NCBI GenBank assembly: GCA_037367405.1
Contig: JAZKJV010003256.1
Coordinates: forward strand, 1,116,001 to 1,180,000
Direction of reading: 5' to 3'
Source of the DNA: Ottelia alismoides
Taxonomy: Eukaryota; Streptophyta; Magnoliopsida; Alismatales; Hydrocharitaceae
Length of the DNA: 64,000 nt
Part shown: positions 11,870 through 24,419 of the stretch, piece by piece
Layout of the letters: every line of letters begins with the position of its first letter
Position numbering within the stretch: position 1 is the first letter of the stretch
The notes under the pieces: model-generated
Database searches by the model: none
Told to the model about the DNA's origin: nothing
The model's input: the letters and a program-made list of their open reading frames with translations, nothing else
Position numbers and translations under genes: made by a program

Positions 11870-13240
11870 CCTACATCTCTGAAGTATGCCTTCCTTGTGG
11901 GTGCCCCCCACATGTTTCCGGTCATCATTAGTTCACAATTACCGATGACCAGGAATCTCTCTTGCTAGTGGTTCTTGAGAGAAACCGCGAGGCTATTAGA
12001 TATAGTATTTTAGATCTCTATGGGATTAGTCCAACTTTGTTCTCATATCACATCTACTTAGAGGATGACATCAGGCTTATCCATGAGTTTCAGTGTCATC
12101 TGAATCCTAATCTCCATGATGTTTTCATGAAAGAGATCAGGAAATGGTGTGATGCTGGCTTCATTTATCCCATTTCAGATTCCAAGTGGGTCAGTCCATT
12201 GCACATGGTCCTAAAGAAATCATGGATTACAATTGTGACGAATAAGCATGGTGAGGAGATTGCGACTCATGTACCAACTTCATGGCATGTTTGCGCGTAG
12301 ATTATCAGTGCCTAAACTTAATGACTAAGAAAGATCACTTTCCGCTGCCCTTTATAAATTAGATTATTAAGAGCTTGGTAGGGAAAGAGTTCTTTTATTT
12401 CTTGGATGGGCACCCACGATATAACCAGGTAACAATCGCTCTTGAGGATCAGAAGAAGACTACTTTTACTTGTTTGTTTGGAACCTACACCTTTAGAAGG
12501 ATGCCCTTTGGATTGTGTAACGCTCCCGCTACATTCTAGAGGTGTATGTTGGTCATTTTTTCCGACATGGTAGGTAGTTTCCTTAAGGTCTTCATGGATG
12601 ATTTCTTGATCTATGGGGAAAGTTTCGACTCATGTCTTATTTATTTAGACTGAGTACTTTAGAGATGTTGTGAGCTAAACTTAATGCTCTCATGGGAGAA
12701 GAGTCACTTTATGGTGACTAATGGGATTGTATTGGGACACATCATCTCCAAACATGGTATGGTAGTTGACCAACTAAAATTGATGTGATCTCTAATCTTG
12801 AGCTGATACGGAATTTGAAATAGTTGAGGTCTTTTCTTGGTCACTTCGGATTCTATAAGCAATTCATTAAGGACTTTAGCAAGATCACTAGGCCTTTGAC
12901 TGAGCTTTTGTGCAATGAGATTGAGTTTATTATTGGTGAGAAAGTCCTCCTTGCACTTCATCAAATTAAAGATATGTTTACGAGCGCTCCTATCCTTCAG
13001 CCAGCAGATTGGTGTCTTCCCTTTGCGAACATGATGGATGCATCAGATTTTGTAGTTGGAGTTGTTTTAGGGTGAAGACGGGATGGGTTACTATTTGCCA
13101 CACTATGCTAGCTAGACTCTGGATGAGGCACAATGCAACTACACAGTTACAGAGGAGGAGATGTTAGTAGTAGTGTTTGCTTTAAGGAAGTTCCGCTCTT
13201 ACCAGTTGAAGGGTCTATACCTATTTTGTGAGGGTGCAGA
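11870..13240 (+). pseudogene. E1 reverse transcriptase and partial RNase H, broken
   Basis: RT copies element RNA into DNA. Blocks in order are an ISDSKWVSPLHMV stretch (12170-12210), a block ending KKTTFTC (about 12450-12470), RMPFGLCNAPATF (12497-12537), the catalytic FMDD box (12591-12602, both Asp kept), SHFMVTNGIVLGH (about 12700-12740), RSFLGHFGFYKQFIKDFSKI (12827-12886), and the start of RNase H (MDASDFVVGVVLG, about 13035-13073; EEMLVVVFALRKFRSYQL near 13155-13208). Several frameshifts and stops are present. After RSYQL the sequence jumps straight into the integrase zinc finger, so most of RNase H is deleted. Confidence 0.85.
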
Positions 13241-14320
13241 TTGTATCTTGAGGAGGTGCATTCCTCAGGAGGAATATACTAGTATTCTCGAGCATTGTCA
13301 TAGATTAAAGGATGGTGGGCATCATTCAGAGAAGCACACGACAACGAAGGTACTTCAATGTGGCTTATGGTGGCCAACTCTATTCAAGGATGATATAAAT
13401 TATGTTCCAGGTTGTACTGATTGCAAGAGAATGGGAGGAACCGTCAGTTCTAAAGATACCATGCCTCGAAGATATATCCAGAAATATGATGTTTTTAGTG
13501 CTTGGGCATAGACTTCATGTGCCCATTCCCTGTCAGTCAGGGATTTCAGTACATCATGATTGTCGTGGATTATGTTAGTCGTTGGGTGGAGGCGATCCCC
13601 AACCGAGTCGCTCATAGTCGTACGATTTGTTCCTTTCTCAAGGACAATATTATTATGTGGTTTGGGATACCCAAGATACTCATTTCAAATGGGGGAAGCC
13701 ATTTCATAGAGAGGTCAAGAACCTCGTGAAGGAGTACACCATTGAGCATAGAGTTGCGTCTCCTTACCACACAGACTAACGACTTGGCTGAGATTTCAAA
13801 TAGAGAGATCAAGACGATACTTCAGACACTTGAACGTCTAGATAGAAAGAACCGGTCCCAGATGCTTGACTCAGTTCTATGGGCTTATCAGATGGCGTAC
13901 AAGTCTCCATTACATGTCTACCTATAGATTGGTTTTTGGAAAGCCTTGCCACTTGCTAGTTGAGTTGATTTACAAATCTTTTGGGCACTCCATGTATGAA
14001 ATGAGCAGACCATAGCAGTAAAGTGGATAATAATATATTGTTGGAATTTCGAGATTTCACATACAACAACTCACTCATGTATAAGTAGAAAGTCAAGCGT
14101 TTGCATGATCGACATATTAGGATGAACGCTTTCATCCTTGATTAGAAAGTATGGTCGTTAGATGCAAAATTGAAGTTGTTTCCTTGCAAACTCAAAAGCA
14201 AATGGTAAGGATCGTTCATTGTTAGAGTTATGTGTGACAATGATAGTTTTGTCATATCTAGGCTGACATCTGACACACAATAATTTATTGTGAATGAAAA
14301 GTTGTTGAAGCCATATCTAG
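13241..14320 (+). pseudogene. E1 integrase, broken
   Basis: Integrase inserts element DNA into the host. An HHCC zinc finger is visible (His near 13290-13325, CTDC near 13415-13430). The core starts with IDFMCPFP, first catalytic Asp codon 13511-13513, then VDYVSRWVEAIP. The second catalytic Asp is replaced: codon 13688-13690 is AAT (Asn) in SNGGSHF. The catalytic Glu survives (GAG 13790-13792, AEISNREI). C-terminal blocks, including an LKSKW-type motif (14180-14210) and a KLLKPYLDHD stretch (14300-14325), follow the Athila pattern. A frameshift near 13505 and stops at 13730-13740 and after 13925 make it nonfunctional. Confidence 0.82.
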
Positions 14321-14488
14321 ACCATGATACATTCCTGTCTGTGGTTGATTCCATCCATTTGGTATCAGAAGGTAATTCTTTGACATATTATGTGTTTGAT
14401 ACATGATTTGATATTATTTTGTATATATCATTTCTTTTTATTTTTTCTTCTTCCATTTTTATAATTCACCTCATTCCTGTGTGTGTGT

Positions 14489-14985
14489 TATACTTAGGAT
14501 GCACTATATCCTAAGTATACAAGAGATGAATGACTTGAGTTGTTCTTTTCATTCGGTTTCATCACTCTAGTTTTTGCCTATACTAAGGGGTCCTTTACCC
14601 TAAGTATAGGGGGAGTGTTGTCATTCATTTCATTCTTATTTCACATTTTGTATTTCTTATTTCCCCACGCATGTCCTTTCAACTTACTGATATTCTTTTT
14701 CTATTGTTAGGGATCTTTTACCCTATGTATTGGGGAGGACAATTCGAGTCATTGAGTTTGTACATACTTTTCCTTGTTTTTCCCTATTGGTACAGTCTCT
14801 ATACTTAGGATTATTTGATTCTAAGTATAGGGGGATCACCGACTTCTATTCTTCTTATTCTTTATTCTTTAAGTCATTGGTTTATAGATTCTTTTCACTT
14901 TTCAATACATAGCACGAGTTATGTCTTCCTTTGTCGCTTCTTGTAACTATGAGTACATAGTTTGGGCTAAGTATGGGGGGATCAT
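14489..14985 (+). other. E1 3' array of hairpins followed by G-runs
   Basis: Repeated unit: a hairpin built on TACTTAGG/CCTAAGTA, then TATA and a run of G. Module 1 (14489-14519) is a perfect 12-bp stem (TATACTTAGGAT with ATCCTAAGTATA, loop of 7) that lacks the G-run. Module 2 (14579-14613) has an 11-bp stem with one mismatch, then GGGGG. Module 3 (14708-14736) is weaker. Module 4 (14799-14834) has a 12-bp stem with one mismatch, then GGGG. Module 5 (14967-14980) is CTAAGTATGGGGGG. The same array occurs in E2 and E3. The units resemble the true polypurine tract of E2 (59283-59295). Confidence 0.85.
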
Positions 14986-15060
14986 ATATATTATATATTA
15001 ACTTTAGCAATAACTTGTACTTTTGTTTGTTAATAATATGGCTAATAAAGTAGAATAAAA

Positions 15061-15800
15061 ATGTTTGTAAAAGGTTTGTAATTGAAATATTCTTTTGTAA
15101 ATTATATTGTACAATATTTATAAATTATTTGTACAAATGTTTTGTAAAATATTTGTAAAAATTCTTTGTAAAATTATTGTAAACATCTTTGTAAAACTAT
15201 TTTGTAAAAATTGTTTTAAAATTGGTTTGTTTCTAAATTCTTTGTAAATTAAAATTATTTTGTATCAAAATTATTTATTTTATAAAAATATTTATTGTTT
15301 GTAAAATAAATATTTGTAGAATTGATTTTTGAAATTTTGTAAAATAGTTTTGAAAACCCTTTCGTAAAATATTTATAACTTGGTTTTTTAAAATTTTGTA
15401 AAATGTTTTGTAAAATATTTTGTAAATGTTTGTAAAACTTCGGTAAATTTGTTTGTAAATTATTTTGTCACCTTGTATATAAATAACTTGTTTATACATA
15501 TTGTTTGTATATACTACTTGTACAAAATGTTTGTAAATATAACTTGTAATCAACTTGCAAAAACGTGAATAGAGTTCTTTATGCATAAAATTCCTTTAAT
15601 AAAATAAGTTGTATAAAACTTGTATAAAGTGTTATAAAATTCTTTATGAAGACATGTGAATGAAATTATTTTGTAGATAAAACTCTTGTAAAACTTGTGT
15701 ATAAAATATGTAAATATTCTTTTTCTAAAATTTTATATAAAATGAGTATAAATCGTGTGTATATGTTTGTACAAATTCCTTGTAAATTCTTGTGAATTTG
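15061..15800. repeat. Degenerate TTTGTAAA-type repeat
   Basis: I count 20 copies of TGTAAA in about 740 bases, spaced irregularly at roughly 10-60 bases and mixed with TTGTATAAA variants. E2 (57950-58070) and E3 (62255-62360, opposite strand) have a much shorter stretch of the same composition at the matching position, so the E1 copy looks expanded. Short reading frames on either strand here are low-complexity and not genes. Confidence 0.8.
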
Positions 15801-16114
15801 TATAATTCTCTCTATTGAAAAATCCTATAAAATTTTAAAAATATTAGATTCATAAAAATATGCAAAACTCTATAAAAAAACTTTTTAAAAAGATTTGTCT
15901 TTTATTTTATTTTCTTTTCGTCGAAAAAATGGCTTTGTATATATTTCTTGTATTTGCATTTTTCATAATGATATTGATGCTTAAACTAGTCTTGAATAAA
16001 ACTAAAGAATGGATCTTGGTTGGATCTTAGTCCACTTAATTTCGGGGGAACCTTATAGGAACGAGAGTTGAGACTTTTCATTTCTAGCAACTTAATTCAT
16101 CAACATTCTTCCAG
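15801..16114 (+). other. E1 3' untranslated region remnant
   Basis: Non-coding. The block around 16015-16095, containing CTTAGTCCACTTAATTTC and then GGAACCTTATA, matches E2 at 58260-58300, about 1 kb before its 3' LTR. E1 lacks the rest of that kilobase and the polypurine tract. Confidence 0.6.
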
Positions 16115-17440
16115 ATGTCTCCACGCCCTTTGGATCAAAAATGAAGTTTCCAGATTCAATCGTCACCATCCATCGATCCCTAATTCTCAACCATCAGATC
16201 GACGCCTCGAAATTTAGATCAAGTTGCACAACGATGACCAAATCTCAACTGTTAAGTCAAAGCGCTAGATCAAGATCCGACCTTCCGATTAACTACGTGG
16301 ATCGGTGATAATTTTGCACTTTAGCCCCTGTCTCATATGGGAAAGCTGCACAAAGCAATCCTTTCTTTTTATATTGTTAACAATTTAGTTCATTTCATAG
16401 AAATTGTTTACATTTACATCCTTATTCTGCAGTTTAATAATTTGTTAGTTAATTACTTTTATTAATTCATTAATCACCTGCTAAAATTCTCTAAAATTAA
16501 TAATAAGCTCCTTCTAATCACCTTCAAATCCAGTAAGTTTAGTTTTGAATTTTGATTAGTTTTTTTATTTTTTAAAATTCAAAAACGCCTTGTTTTCTTA
16601 CTTTTTGCATTATTAAATAAATAAAAGTATCAATTTGAAAAATTCTGAAGAAAATATTGTGTGTATTTAGTTTTATTTTATTTCTTTATATATTTCATCT
16701 TTAAATTCCTTATAAAATCCAAAAAAATTCAAAACACTAAAAACACCTAAAAATCCAAATAAATCATAGAAAATCTAAAAAATTCATTCAAAAACTTTTG
16801 AAAACATTAAAAATATTCTCTGATTGTGTATATATTTTACATAATTTTTTTATTTTATATTATAAACTTACAAAAACATCTGTTGTGTTTTCTATTTATT
16901 CATTTTCCTATTTTTAATGGTTTTAAAAATTCAAAAAAAATCAAAAAATCATAAAAATAATATAAAAATATCAAAAATCCAAAAAAGTTTTATTTGAATT
17001 TTCTTTACAATTTTGCTTTACTTTAAAAATACAAAAACATTTGAAAAACTAAAAATTATAATAAATTTATAAAATTAGAAAACCATATATATATATATAT
17101 ATATTAAAAATCCATGAAAAAATAAAAGGACAATGTAACATTAAAAATCAATAATTGCAAAAAGAGAAATCCTCATTTATTTCTTTTATTTTTCATTGAT
17201 TTAAATAACCCTCGAGTATATTGTGGCCTCCCTGAGTTTGATAATGTACCCTATACAGCTAAATAAATAGCAAACATTCATTTTTCATGCTTGCAACTTT
17301 TCTTTGTGTATTATCTTGAGTTGTGAATAAAAAGAATAAAATAACATTTTGTTAAGATTTTCTTTCGGTTGCGACGACATTTGTGAATATTTCCACGTTT
17401 CTCTTAAATAAATTAAAACCCTATAAAAGTTGATAAAAAC
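16115..17440 (+). mobile_element. E1 3' LTR, 5'-truncated
   Basis: From about 16115 the sequence resembles the second half of the gypsy LTR G1 (compare 3700-4100: target-like phrases on CCATC, GATCGACG and a TTTTGCA then CCC stretch). It then runs through a long AT-rich part to a CTCCCTGAGTTTGA block at 17230 that is conserved near the 3' end of the gypsy LTRs (42880, 47730, 51260, 62060). The polypurine tract, the LTR start and the promoter half are missing, which indicates an internal deletion near 16115. The right end is not sharply defined. Confidence 0.6.
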
Positions 17441-17750
17441 AATACCATAATCGTTCCCCTCAAATCCGGGTTTGCATTATAACTGGGGGGTAATTTATTG
17501 GTATGAGGTCACCCTTTTCTAGCCAAAATAAGACTGGAAACAATCCTGAAATTCATAAAAAGTGTCACGGGGAGGAGGGAGGTGGTATAAGAAAGTCTAG
17601 ATGGCGATGGGGAATGGCATTGGGGTCCCAGCGATAAGAGAAGGGCCCCTAGGTTGCAATACGGGGTTGTAGTCCTAAGCGACAATAGCAGTGTTATTTG
17701 GAACCGAGGCGGTGATGGGGGTGTGTCGCAGCCGCGTGTGACATCGGTGT
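17441..17750. other. Unassigned G-rich flank left of C2
   Basis: Locally G-rich, with GGGG runs and GGTGATGGGGGTGTG. It has no transposon signature and no convincing reading frame on either strand. It was contiguous with 27775 before C2 inserted. It may be host DNA or a very old element. Confidence 0.4.
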
Positions 17751-20250
17751 TGTTGGACATGCGAGCCCATGACAAGCCACTATGCAATAATTTTGATTGC
17801 AAATATCATTCCCTGATATGAAATGAAGAATAACTAATTTTCATAATAGGTCCCTTAGAACAATTAGGGTTATGTACCACGGTCATCATAATGGTCATAT
17901 AGTTGTTGATTCAATTGTTGACTCATAGAGGTTGGTGCTTGGATGAATATCTAAAGGGATAGATTGAGGACTCATCAAGCACCGTTAAATGATTATTAAG
18001 AGAGGATCTCCAGTCTGAGAAGGAGATGGAAATCCTTTCTCTAAAGGCTGATATCTAACTAATCACTTGATGCAGGTCCTCTGCATAGGAATAGAGATTC
18101 GGAGGTGTTGGATAAGTAAGGTCAAAAAGTTGACTTAATGAGATCGAGATAACCGAAGTCCTATGTCGTATATTGTCATGATACATGCACACATCCTCAA
18201 ACTAGAGATAGATGTGTTCCTATATGTCTAAGTATGTACATTTCGCAGACCAATAGGTTGATGACCTAACAAGGTCTATACACCGACTAGCTGGTGTGCA
18301 TATGAGGGATGTGAGTAATACGATCTCTCAAAGGGATCATACAGGTTCACTTGTGAATCGGAAGACATGAGCTCACTCACGAGCTTTTGGGACCGATCAA
18401 ATTCCATGCATGGTCATTTTGCTTTAGAAGAATGACAAGAATTTATAGGTACGATATATGCTTTTGGAAAGCATATGATTGATACCAACTCCCAATGACC
18501 AAGAATGAGAAACTTGATGACGAAACCCTAAAGATGACAGTGTAAACTTGATCTATATCTTCGGGTTTATCGTAGGTCTTCGAGTATGCAGGATGTATGT
18601 GTATTAGGAATACCTTAGGGTGATGTGATCATAAACGATTGTATAAACATGATGCTTCCATTCTGAGGGAGTGATGAAACAGGTTTGGATTTTAGTGACT
18701 CCTCTCAATAGAGAAGTAATATGATATTGGTCCAAGTGTTGGACATTGATCTGATTCAGATTCAGATGCAATAAAAAGATTAGAATTACTAATTGATTTA
18801 TTCAAGCATCTACGAGAGGTCTAAGAGATCTGGATTTGAGATGTGATCTCAATATCCAAGTCACTATACGTGGAATGTATAATCGCTCGGTCCTTATCTC
18901 CAAGTATCTATAGTGAAAGCGCAATATTCATGAAAGAGTTCAAGAATAATTCCGTCGTTGAATTATATATCTAAGCATTGAGAAATGGATAATTAAATGT
19001 GATTTAATTATCATGAATAATTGAGTTTTATTCATATTATTCGAATACATGAGAATGATAATCCAATATAATTAAATATGATTTAATTATTATGGATGAG
19101 AATAATGTGGATATCACTATCCAATTATTTATATATAATATAAATGTGATCTATAATAGATTAGTGAGAGACTATTATGATTTATATTTGTCAATTAGTT
19201 ATTGATGTAAATTGGATTCACATTGGATGAATAATGAAAATATAATGTACATTTTGTTTTGGGGTGTGAATGAGATTCACATTTTTCCAATGGCATGATT
19301 GCAATGCTCACAAGATAATTACGAACTATTTTTGTGAAATAATTTATAACAAGTGTTGTCATAAATCTTGGAGATATCATGAGATATGAGATCTCCTGAG
19401 ATAATGAGGAGATTGACCCATCCACCACAAGAGGGTGGACGACCACCAACCTTCATTAGGAGTAGGGTGGTCATCTACCCTTTCAGGGATGAGGGCAATC
19501 TTCTCCTTTCTTATCTCCAATGTCAAATTGATTTGATTTGAATTTATTTATATTGATTTATCAATATATATTAATTTAAATTAAATTAATTATTTTTGTG
19601 TTTTTTACAAATCAATCTCATTAATTGATTTTGTGTTGTCCATGGATTGGGATCCATGGATTCCCAAAATCCTATATAAAAAGAGGCACCCCTTGCTCTT
19701 CGAGTGAAAACATTGACAACAACACATTTCTCTCTCTCTTATTCTCATGCCAAGCATTCTCCTTCTCCTTTAGTGACTGTCCAATCCTCTCAAATAGATA
19801 AGGTCGCCTCCATCGTTGCATCGCCATTTTACTGCCGCTTCGATGACTCTTGGGCCTTTTTCTTCTTTGGTCCATCTCACTCGTTAAGAAGACGTTTGAT
19901 CTTGTGTGACGTGATCAGGAGATCCATTGCTTGGATCAATGACTTTGGATAGCGAGAAGCACACGACTCATCTCCGCGCTCGCAAGCGTCTCCTCCGACG
20001 GATCGGACTTGAGACAGGAAGTCTCTTCTCTTAGAGTCTCGATCACAATCACGCTACAAGAGGTATTCCTATATCTACTATATCGTTAGATGATACGATC
20101 CAAGAAGTGTTCATCAATCATGTTGTTTCATCGATTAGAAATTTTCAAATTCTGTTGCACCGAGCACTAGTACGACTAGTCGCTCTTGATCATATATGAT
20201 GCGATCCTCATGCTTATATGATGCACTTAAAGATTCATCCATATCCTTCA
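17751..20250 (+). repeat. C2 5' LTR
   Basis: 2500 bp, TGTTGGACAT to TTCA. It matches C1, C3 and the C2 3' LTR along its length, ends two bases before the primer binding site, and contains a TATA box at 19673-19681. A short reading frame at 19704-19952 lies in the R/U5 part and has no recognisable product. Confidence 0.9.
19673..19681 (+). promoter_or_regulatory. TATA box of C2 5' LTR
   Basis: TATATAAAA, followed by AAGAGGCACC and a CT-rich initiator-like stretch (19730-19745). It is aligned with the TATA boxes of C1 and C3. It would drive the element's own genomic RNA. The matching segment is deleted from the 3' LTR. Confidence 0.7.
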
Positions 20251-20252
20251 AG

Positions 20253-20270
20253 TGATGTCAGAGCCAGGTT
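20253..20270 (+). other. C2 primer binding site (initiator tRNA-Met)
   Basis: TGATGTCAGAGCCAGGTT matches the complement of the plant initiator tRNA-Met 3' end at 16 of 18 bases (G to A at position 3, A to G at position 5). It starts two bases after the LTR. C3 carries the perfect version. Confidence 0.9.
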
Positions 20271-23270
20271 GGAGGTTTTGGATGCGATCCATAAACTTAG
20301 GATGACTTGGGCTCATTAGGGTTTGTGAAAAATTTATCGCAATTTCATTCACACAGCCATGTTTTGTGAGATTTTTCAGACCTGTTTAAATTGTTTAAAT
20401 GCAAAATTATCACTGGATTATGTTTCTCATTAAATAAGGAAACTGTGGGATTTTATTTTGCATGATTTGGAATCCGATTGCTCAAGTTATGATCATTTTA
20501 ATAAACATATGTCCACTATTTCGATGATGGCGAATCTTGACGTAATTAAAGAGTTAGTTACTTTTTTCAAACGCCTAGAAATGTGTTCAAATTACATGGG
20601 TTCTATTATAAATCAAATTAGAAAACTTAGGAAATTTATTTTGCATGATTTGGATTTAAATTGATCGAGTTATGCTAATTTTAGTAAGTGAGGGTTAGTG
20701 CTGGAAATTACATTCCTAATCAAGAACCATGTAGATGTCATTTAGTAAATTAGTGAAATTAATGGTTAATTTACTGGAATAAGCATAGATAAATATTTGA
20801 GAAATATTTGATGATAATTATTTCCCTAAATGGCATTTCTTTATCCAATAATTGATTATATATGAACTGGATCACAAATTGGTTGCATAATCTTTTTTCC
20901 AACAAACAAACTTGCTTGAATAAGATTGGGAATTTGTTTAGCAAATTTCCTTATAATATAAATCAAAATAGTTTTGATTATTATTATTATATGGTATAAC
21001 TTCAGTTTAAAACCCGATTATCATCTCAAGTACAAAGTGATTAATTGACATTTTCCTAACCTGAGGCGGATATGGTGTCTAATCGGGCAGTGTTGGGGTA
21101 GCAGGTTGCTCCGTGAGCGGTCTGTCCCACTCCCATCAGTATTGGCCATGACAGCAAGTAGGGAAGGGATAATGCTTGAAGGGATCATGATGTATTTTTC
21201 TAATTATTCAAATTCAAATAATACATATTTTTGAGAGAATACCGTCTTTTCAAGTAACTATTAAGTTTGTTGGTTGATTAATTGAATTGATAATTGATTT
21301 AATATGATTAAATGAATTAGACCAAATTAAAATTAAACTCTCTGTTATGAATAGAGTAGTACTTCCCTTGGAAGAATTAATTATGTGAATATGATTTATA
21401 ATAATTAATCAGATCTTGAGCATGATACGGAGGATCACATAAGTAACATCCATGGTTCTCTCGTCAAGGCGAAGGGTTCCGTCGCCAGGGATTGTATATG
21501 GGAGACGCATGTCCGAAGTGATATCTCCTGCATACAATCGCATCTAGGTCAGGCTCTTTACTTCTTGAAAGAATAAGGTCGTATGCATAGTGACCCCAAT
21601 ATCAAGTCCTCATATTATTGGGGTGATATTGGATTGCGCATAGCGAGTTCTATTCCTGTTGATGGTTGGTTCAATTAATGACGAGTCAACATCACCATAC
21701 GGGTGTTGTCCGGGTGTTAAAGACCAAATTGGGAATGCAAGTTGGACTTGCAAGACCGAATGTGTTCCTGCTTCTTTTTATCAGAGTTGTTGGTTCTCAT
21801 ATTATTGAGATGTGACAAAGATAAGAAAGGAGATCCCAGATCTTGTTTGAGATATAATGGTAAGTATATCTCTTACATTGAAAGTGGCTAAGGGGATAAA
21901 CTTTCAATGTTGACAAGGCAAGACAACTTTGATATAAAAATCCTAAATCAAAGTAAAAATATGTTTGTGTGTGTGTGTGTATATATATGTGCAAATTTAT
22001 TAATTCAGATGATCCTTATTAAACCCACTTAAAACTATAGTAAATTATAACCAGTATAATATCATAGATCTGATCCATGATCAATATATTGTACTTGCAG
22101 TCGGACACATAATGTATGTGGTTGCAATATGCAAGTTTCCTCATAATAATGTGGAATGACAATTAAATAGGTAATAGGACAACAACCTTGGGTTTTTGTA
22201 TATCTATAGTCTTGATCTCTCATCGAGTGTGCTTTGGAAGTGACATGTCGATGATGATCGTAATTGTCAAATAATCCATATAAAATCCAAAGAAGATATT
22301 TTCGTAAAGATATGTGCTCTAGACATTTAATCTTGAATGACATGTTTCACTGCATTATGCAGAATTGTGGCTCTATAAGAGATGATGTATTCAAAATGTT
22401 TGAGTACATATCTTAACAATAGTCTTTAAGAGTTAAGATGTATGTATATATGATGAGTGTCATCATTCTACTATCTATACTCAAGTCATTCATGAAGCTT
22501 CATAATATTCATATTATATGAATTAAACATAAGAAACGTTGAAATACTCCTATATTGAAATCTTTTGAATTCAACATAAGAAATCTTTTTATCATAAACA
22601 ATGGTTGTTTATAAATGAAGGGAGCGCATTGGAAGCATGGGTCATACTCAAGTTAGAAGGAAGGTCGAAGACTTGACTACATTTCTATGGTTTCCATACA
22701 TATGACATCTAAATTGTTGGATAAATGCTAATACCGCAATAAGCCAATGTATTGATAGTATGACTGTCTGGACTATCTTGGATACCTCGAGAAGGATCCC
22801 GATAGTGCATCGGAATAATCTATATCTACATATCATAATTGAAATCGACTTACTTATTGGATAAGATTAAAAGTCTAATAATTGTATCTCATTCTTCTAA
22901 ACACTTGCAATTGGTTGCATATGTATTAAAAGACTAGAAATTTGATCTTAAGGTTTAGTAGTCATCTATGGATATTTATGCAATGGTTGCAATAATATCT
23001 ATTGGATAGATAAACTTAATAATTCCACTGGGAGAGCCCTTAGTCTTATAGAATGTCTCTATGACCTAGATATTAGAGTACATGCATGTTTATTTCTAAA
23101 TGTTGGAAGTAAATATGAATTCTGGAATAAACCTATCATAAATAGTTATGATGGATATATTTCAGATAGTAATCTAATATATAGAAGACTTTAAAAATTA
23201 GAATATTAATGAATTGTTCATTAACTTTTCTAATACTGATAAACCTTAAAGATCAATAGGAGGATGAAGT
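20271..23270 (+). pseudogene. C2 leader and gag/protease region, unrecognisable
   Basis: AT-rich and riddled with stops in all frames. A 68-codon frame at 20458-20664 is the only visible remnant near the expected gag start, and I cannot assign it with confidence. The block 21270-22210 aligns well with C3 at 34528-35450, so it is real element sequence. A TG/TA microsatellite lies at 21966-21988. I see no CCHC knuckle or protease motif. Confidence 0.5.
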
Positions 23271-23284
23271 TCATTTGATAATGA

Positions 23285-23870
23285 TCTAACATCAAGCCTT
23301 GGACATATGTCTATTGATTAGATCAATAGACTAGTAAAAGATGACGCTTTAGAATGTCTGAAATTTCAAGTTATACATACTTTTTGAATATTGTATTCAA
23401 AGTAGAAAATGTACAATTCATCATTCTCTAGAAATGGTGTTAGATGCCAAGGTATTCGAGATCTCATGCATATGGATGTATGTGGATCATCTATATCATA
23501 ATAAACATTAATGATATGTGATATTTATTAATGATTATTTGTGATATGATATTACTTCCCTTCACCTTAGAAACCATTGAATTGTTCAAAGATTTCACAA
23601 TTTTGATTTAGAACCAAAGTTTAAAGGAAGATGAAATGAATTTGATCTAATCTAGGTAGCAAGTACCTATTTGATGAATTCAAGGAATACCTTACGGAGA
23701 AAGGAATATCATTCCTATCTCAATCCTTCTAATGCACCTAAGCTCAATAAAATTATAGGGAGATACAATTGGATCATGTGTGACATGATATGATCAATGA
23801 TGAATCTTAGTATAATTACCTCTTAGTTTCAAGTTGTACATTGTAGTAAAGACTACAATATATATCCTTA
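23285..23870 (+). pseudogene. C2 integrase remnant
   Basis: The copia integrase zinc-finger signature is visible as SLGHMSID, a stop, then INRLVKDDALECL (23290-23355). It is followed by a short block ending in a MDVCGS motif (about 23465-23490), the conserved end of the finger before the core. A core piece reading YLFDEFKEYLTEKGI (about 23665-23712) corresponds to the stretch between the second catalytic Asp and Glu. Many stops and small shifts. It precedes RT, as in Ty1/copia. Confidence 0.7.
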
Positions 23871-24419
23871 ATAAGATTACATGCATACAAAAAAAACCTG
23901 AACATCCTCGTAAGTTGTGGTTTGGAACCTAGCCTAGTGTTGGACACTTGAGGATTTAAGGTTGCTTGGTTCATAACTTTGTCATGAGTGCAAGTAAGCT
24001 GGAATCTAGCACCAAAAAGTGCTACTTCATTAGGAAAATAAAGGATGGTATTGGTTACCTACTTTATGACCTTGAGATTCTTAAAATATCTTATCTCTAA
24101 GGATATGATTCTTAGAGGATGACTCTCTTGAGAATCAAGATGAAAATGAAGTGAAGGAACTCATTTAGTCTTGAGAAGATAATGAGACTTCTGAAATTGG
24201 AAACTAAAAGGACAATTATAGATGAAACAATAATACCTCTTCAAATGAGTTGAGGATGGATTCCATAAGTCATTTAAGTCTGACAATGATCGAACTTCAT
24301 GTGATGAAGTTTCTGAGGATCATGACATGGAAAGATGGATGTTAGCAATAAAGTATAAAGTAGACTCCATTTACAAGTGTTCAATATAGACCCTCGAGGA
24401 TCCACCTATAAGGGTAAGA

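Larger units (their letters stand above)
1..17440 (+). mobile_element. E1: decayed Athila-like Ty3/gypsy retrotransposon, 5' end outside window
   Basis: An LTR retrotransposon whose parts appear in the order leader, gag, protease, RT, RNase H, integrase, 3' hairpin array and LTR remnant. This order (integrase after RT) is that of Ty3/gypsy, and the sequence blocks resemble the Athila/Tat lineage. The leader (1-1032 and 7623-7998) is interrupted by the copia solo LTR C1. All coding blocks are cut by stops and frameshifts, and catalytic residues of protease and integrase are changed, so it is dead. The 3' end lost the polypurine tract and the first half of the LTR. The right boundary near 17440 is approximate because no clean LTR tip is visible. 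Confidence 0.82.

Noticed and set aside
15275..15586. 103-codon antisense frame
   Set aside because: It reads through the TTTGTAAA repeat, and the residue pattern reflects the repeat unit.
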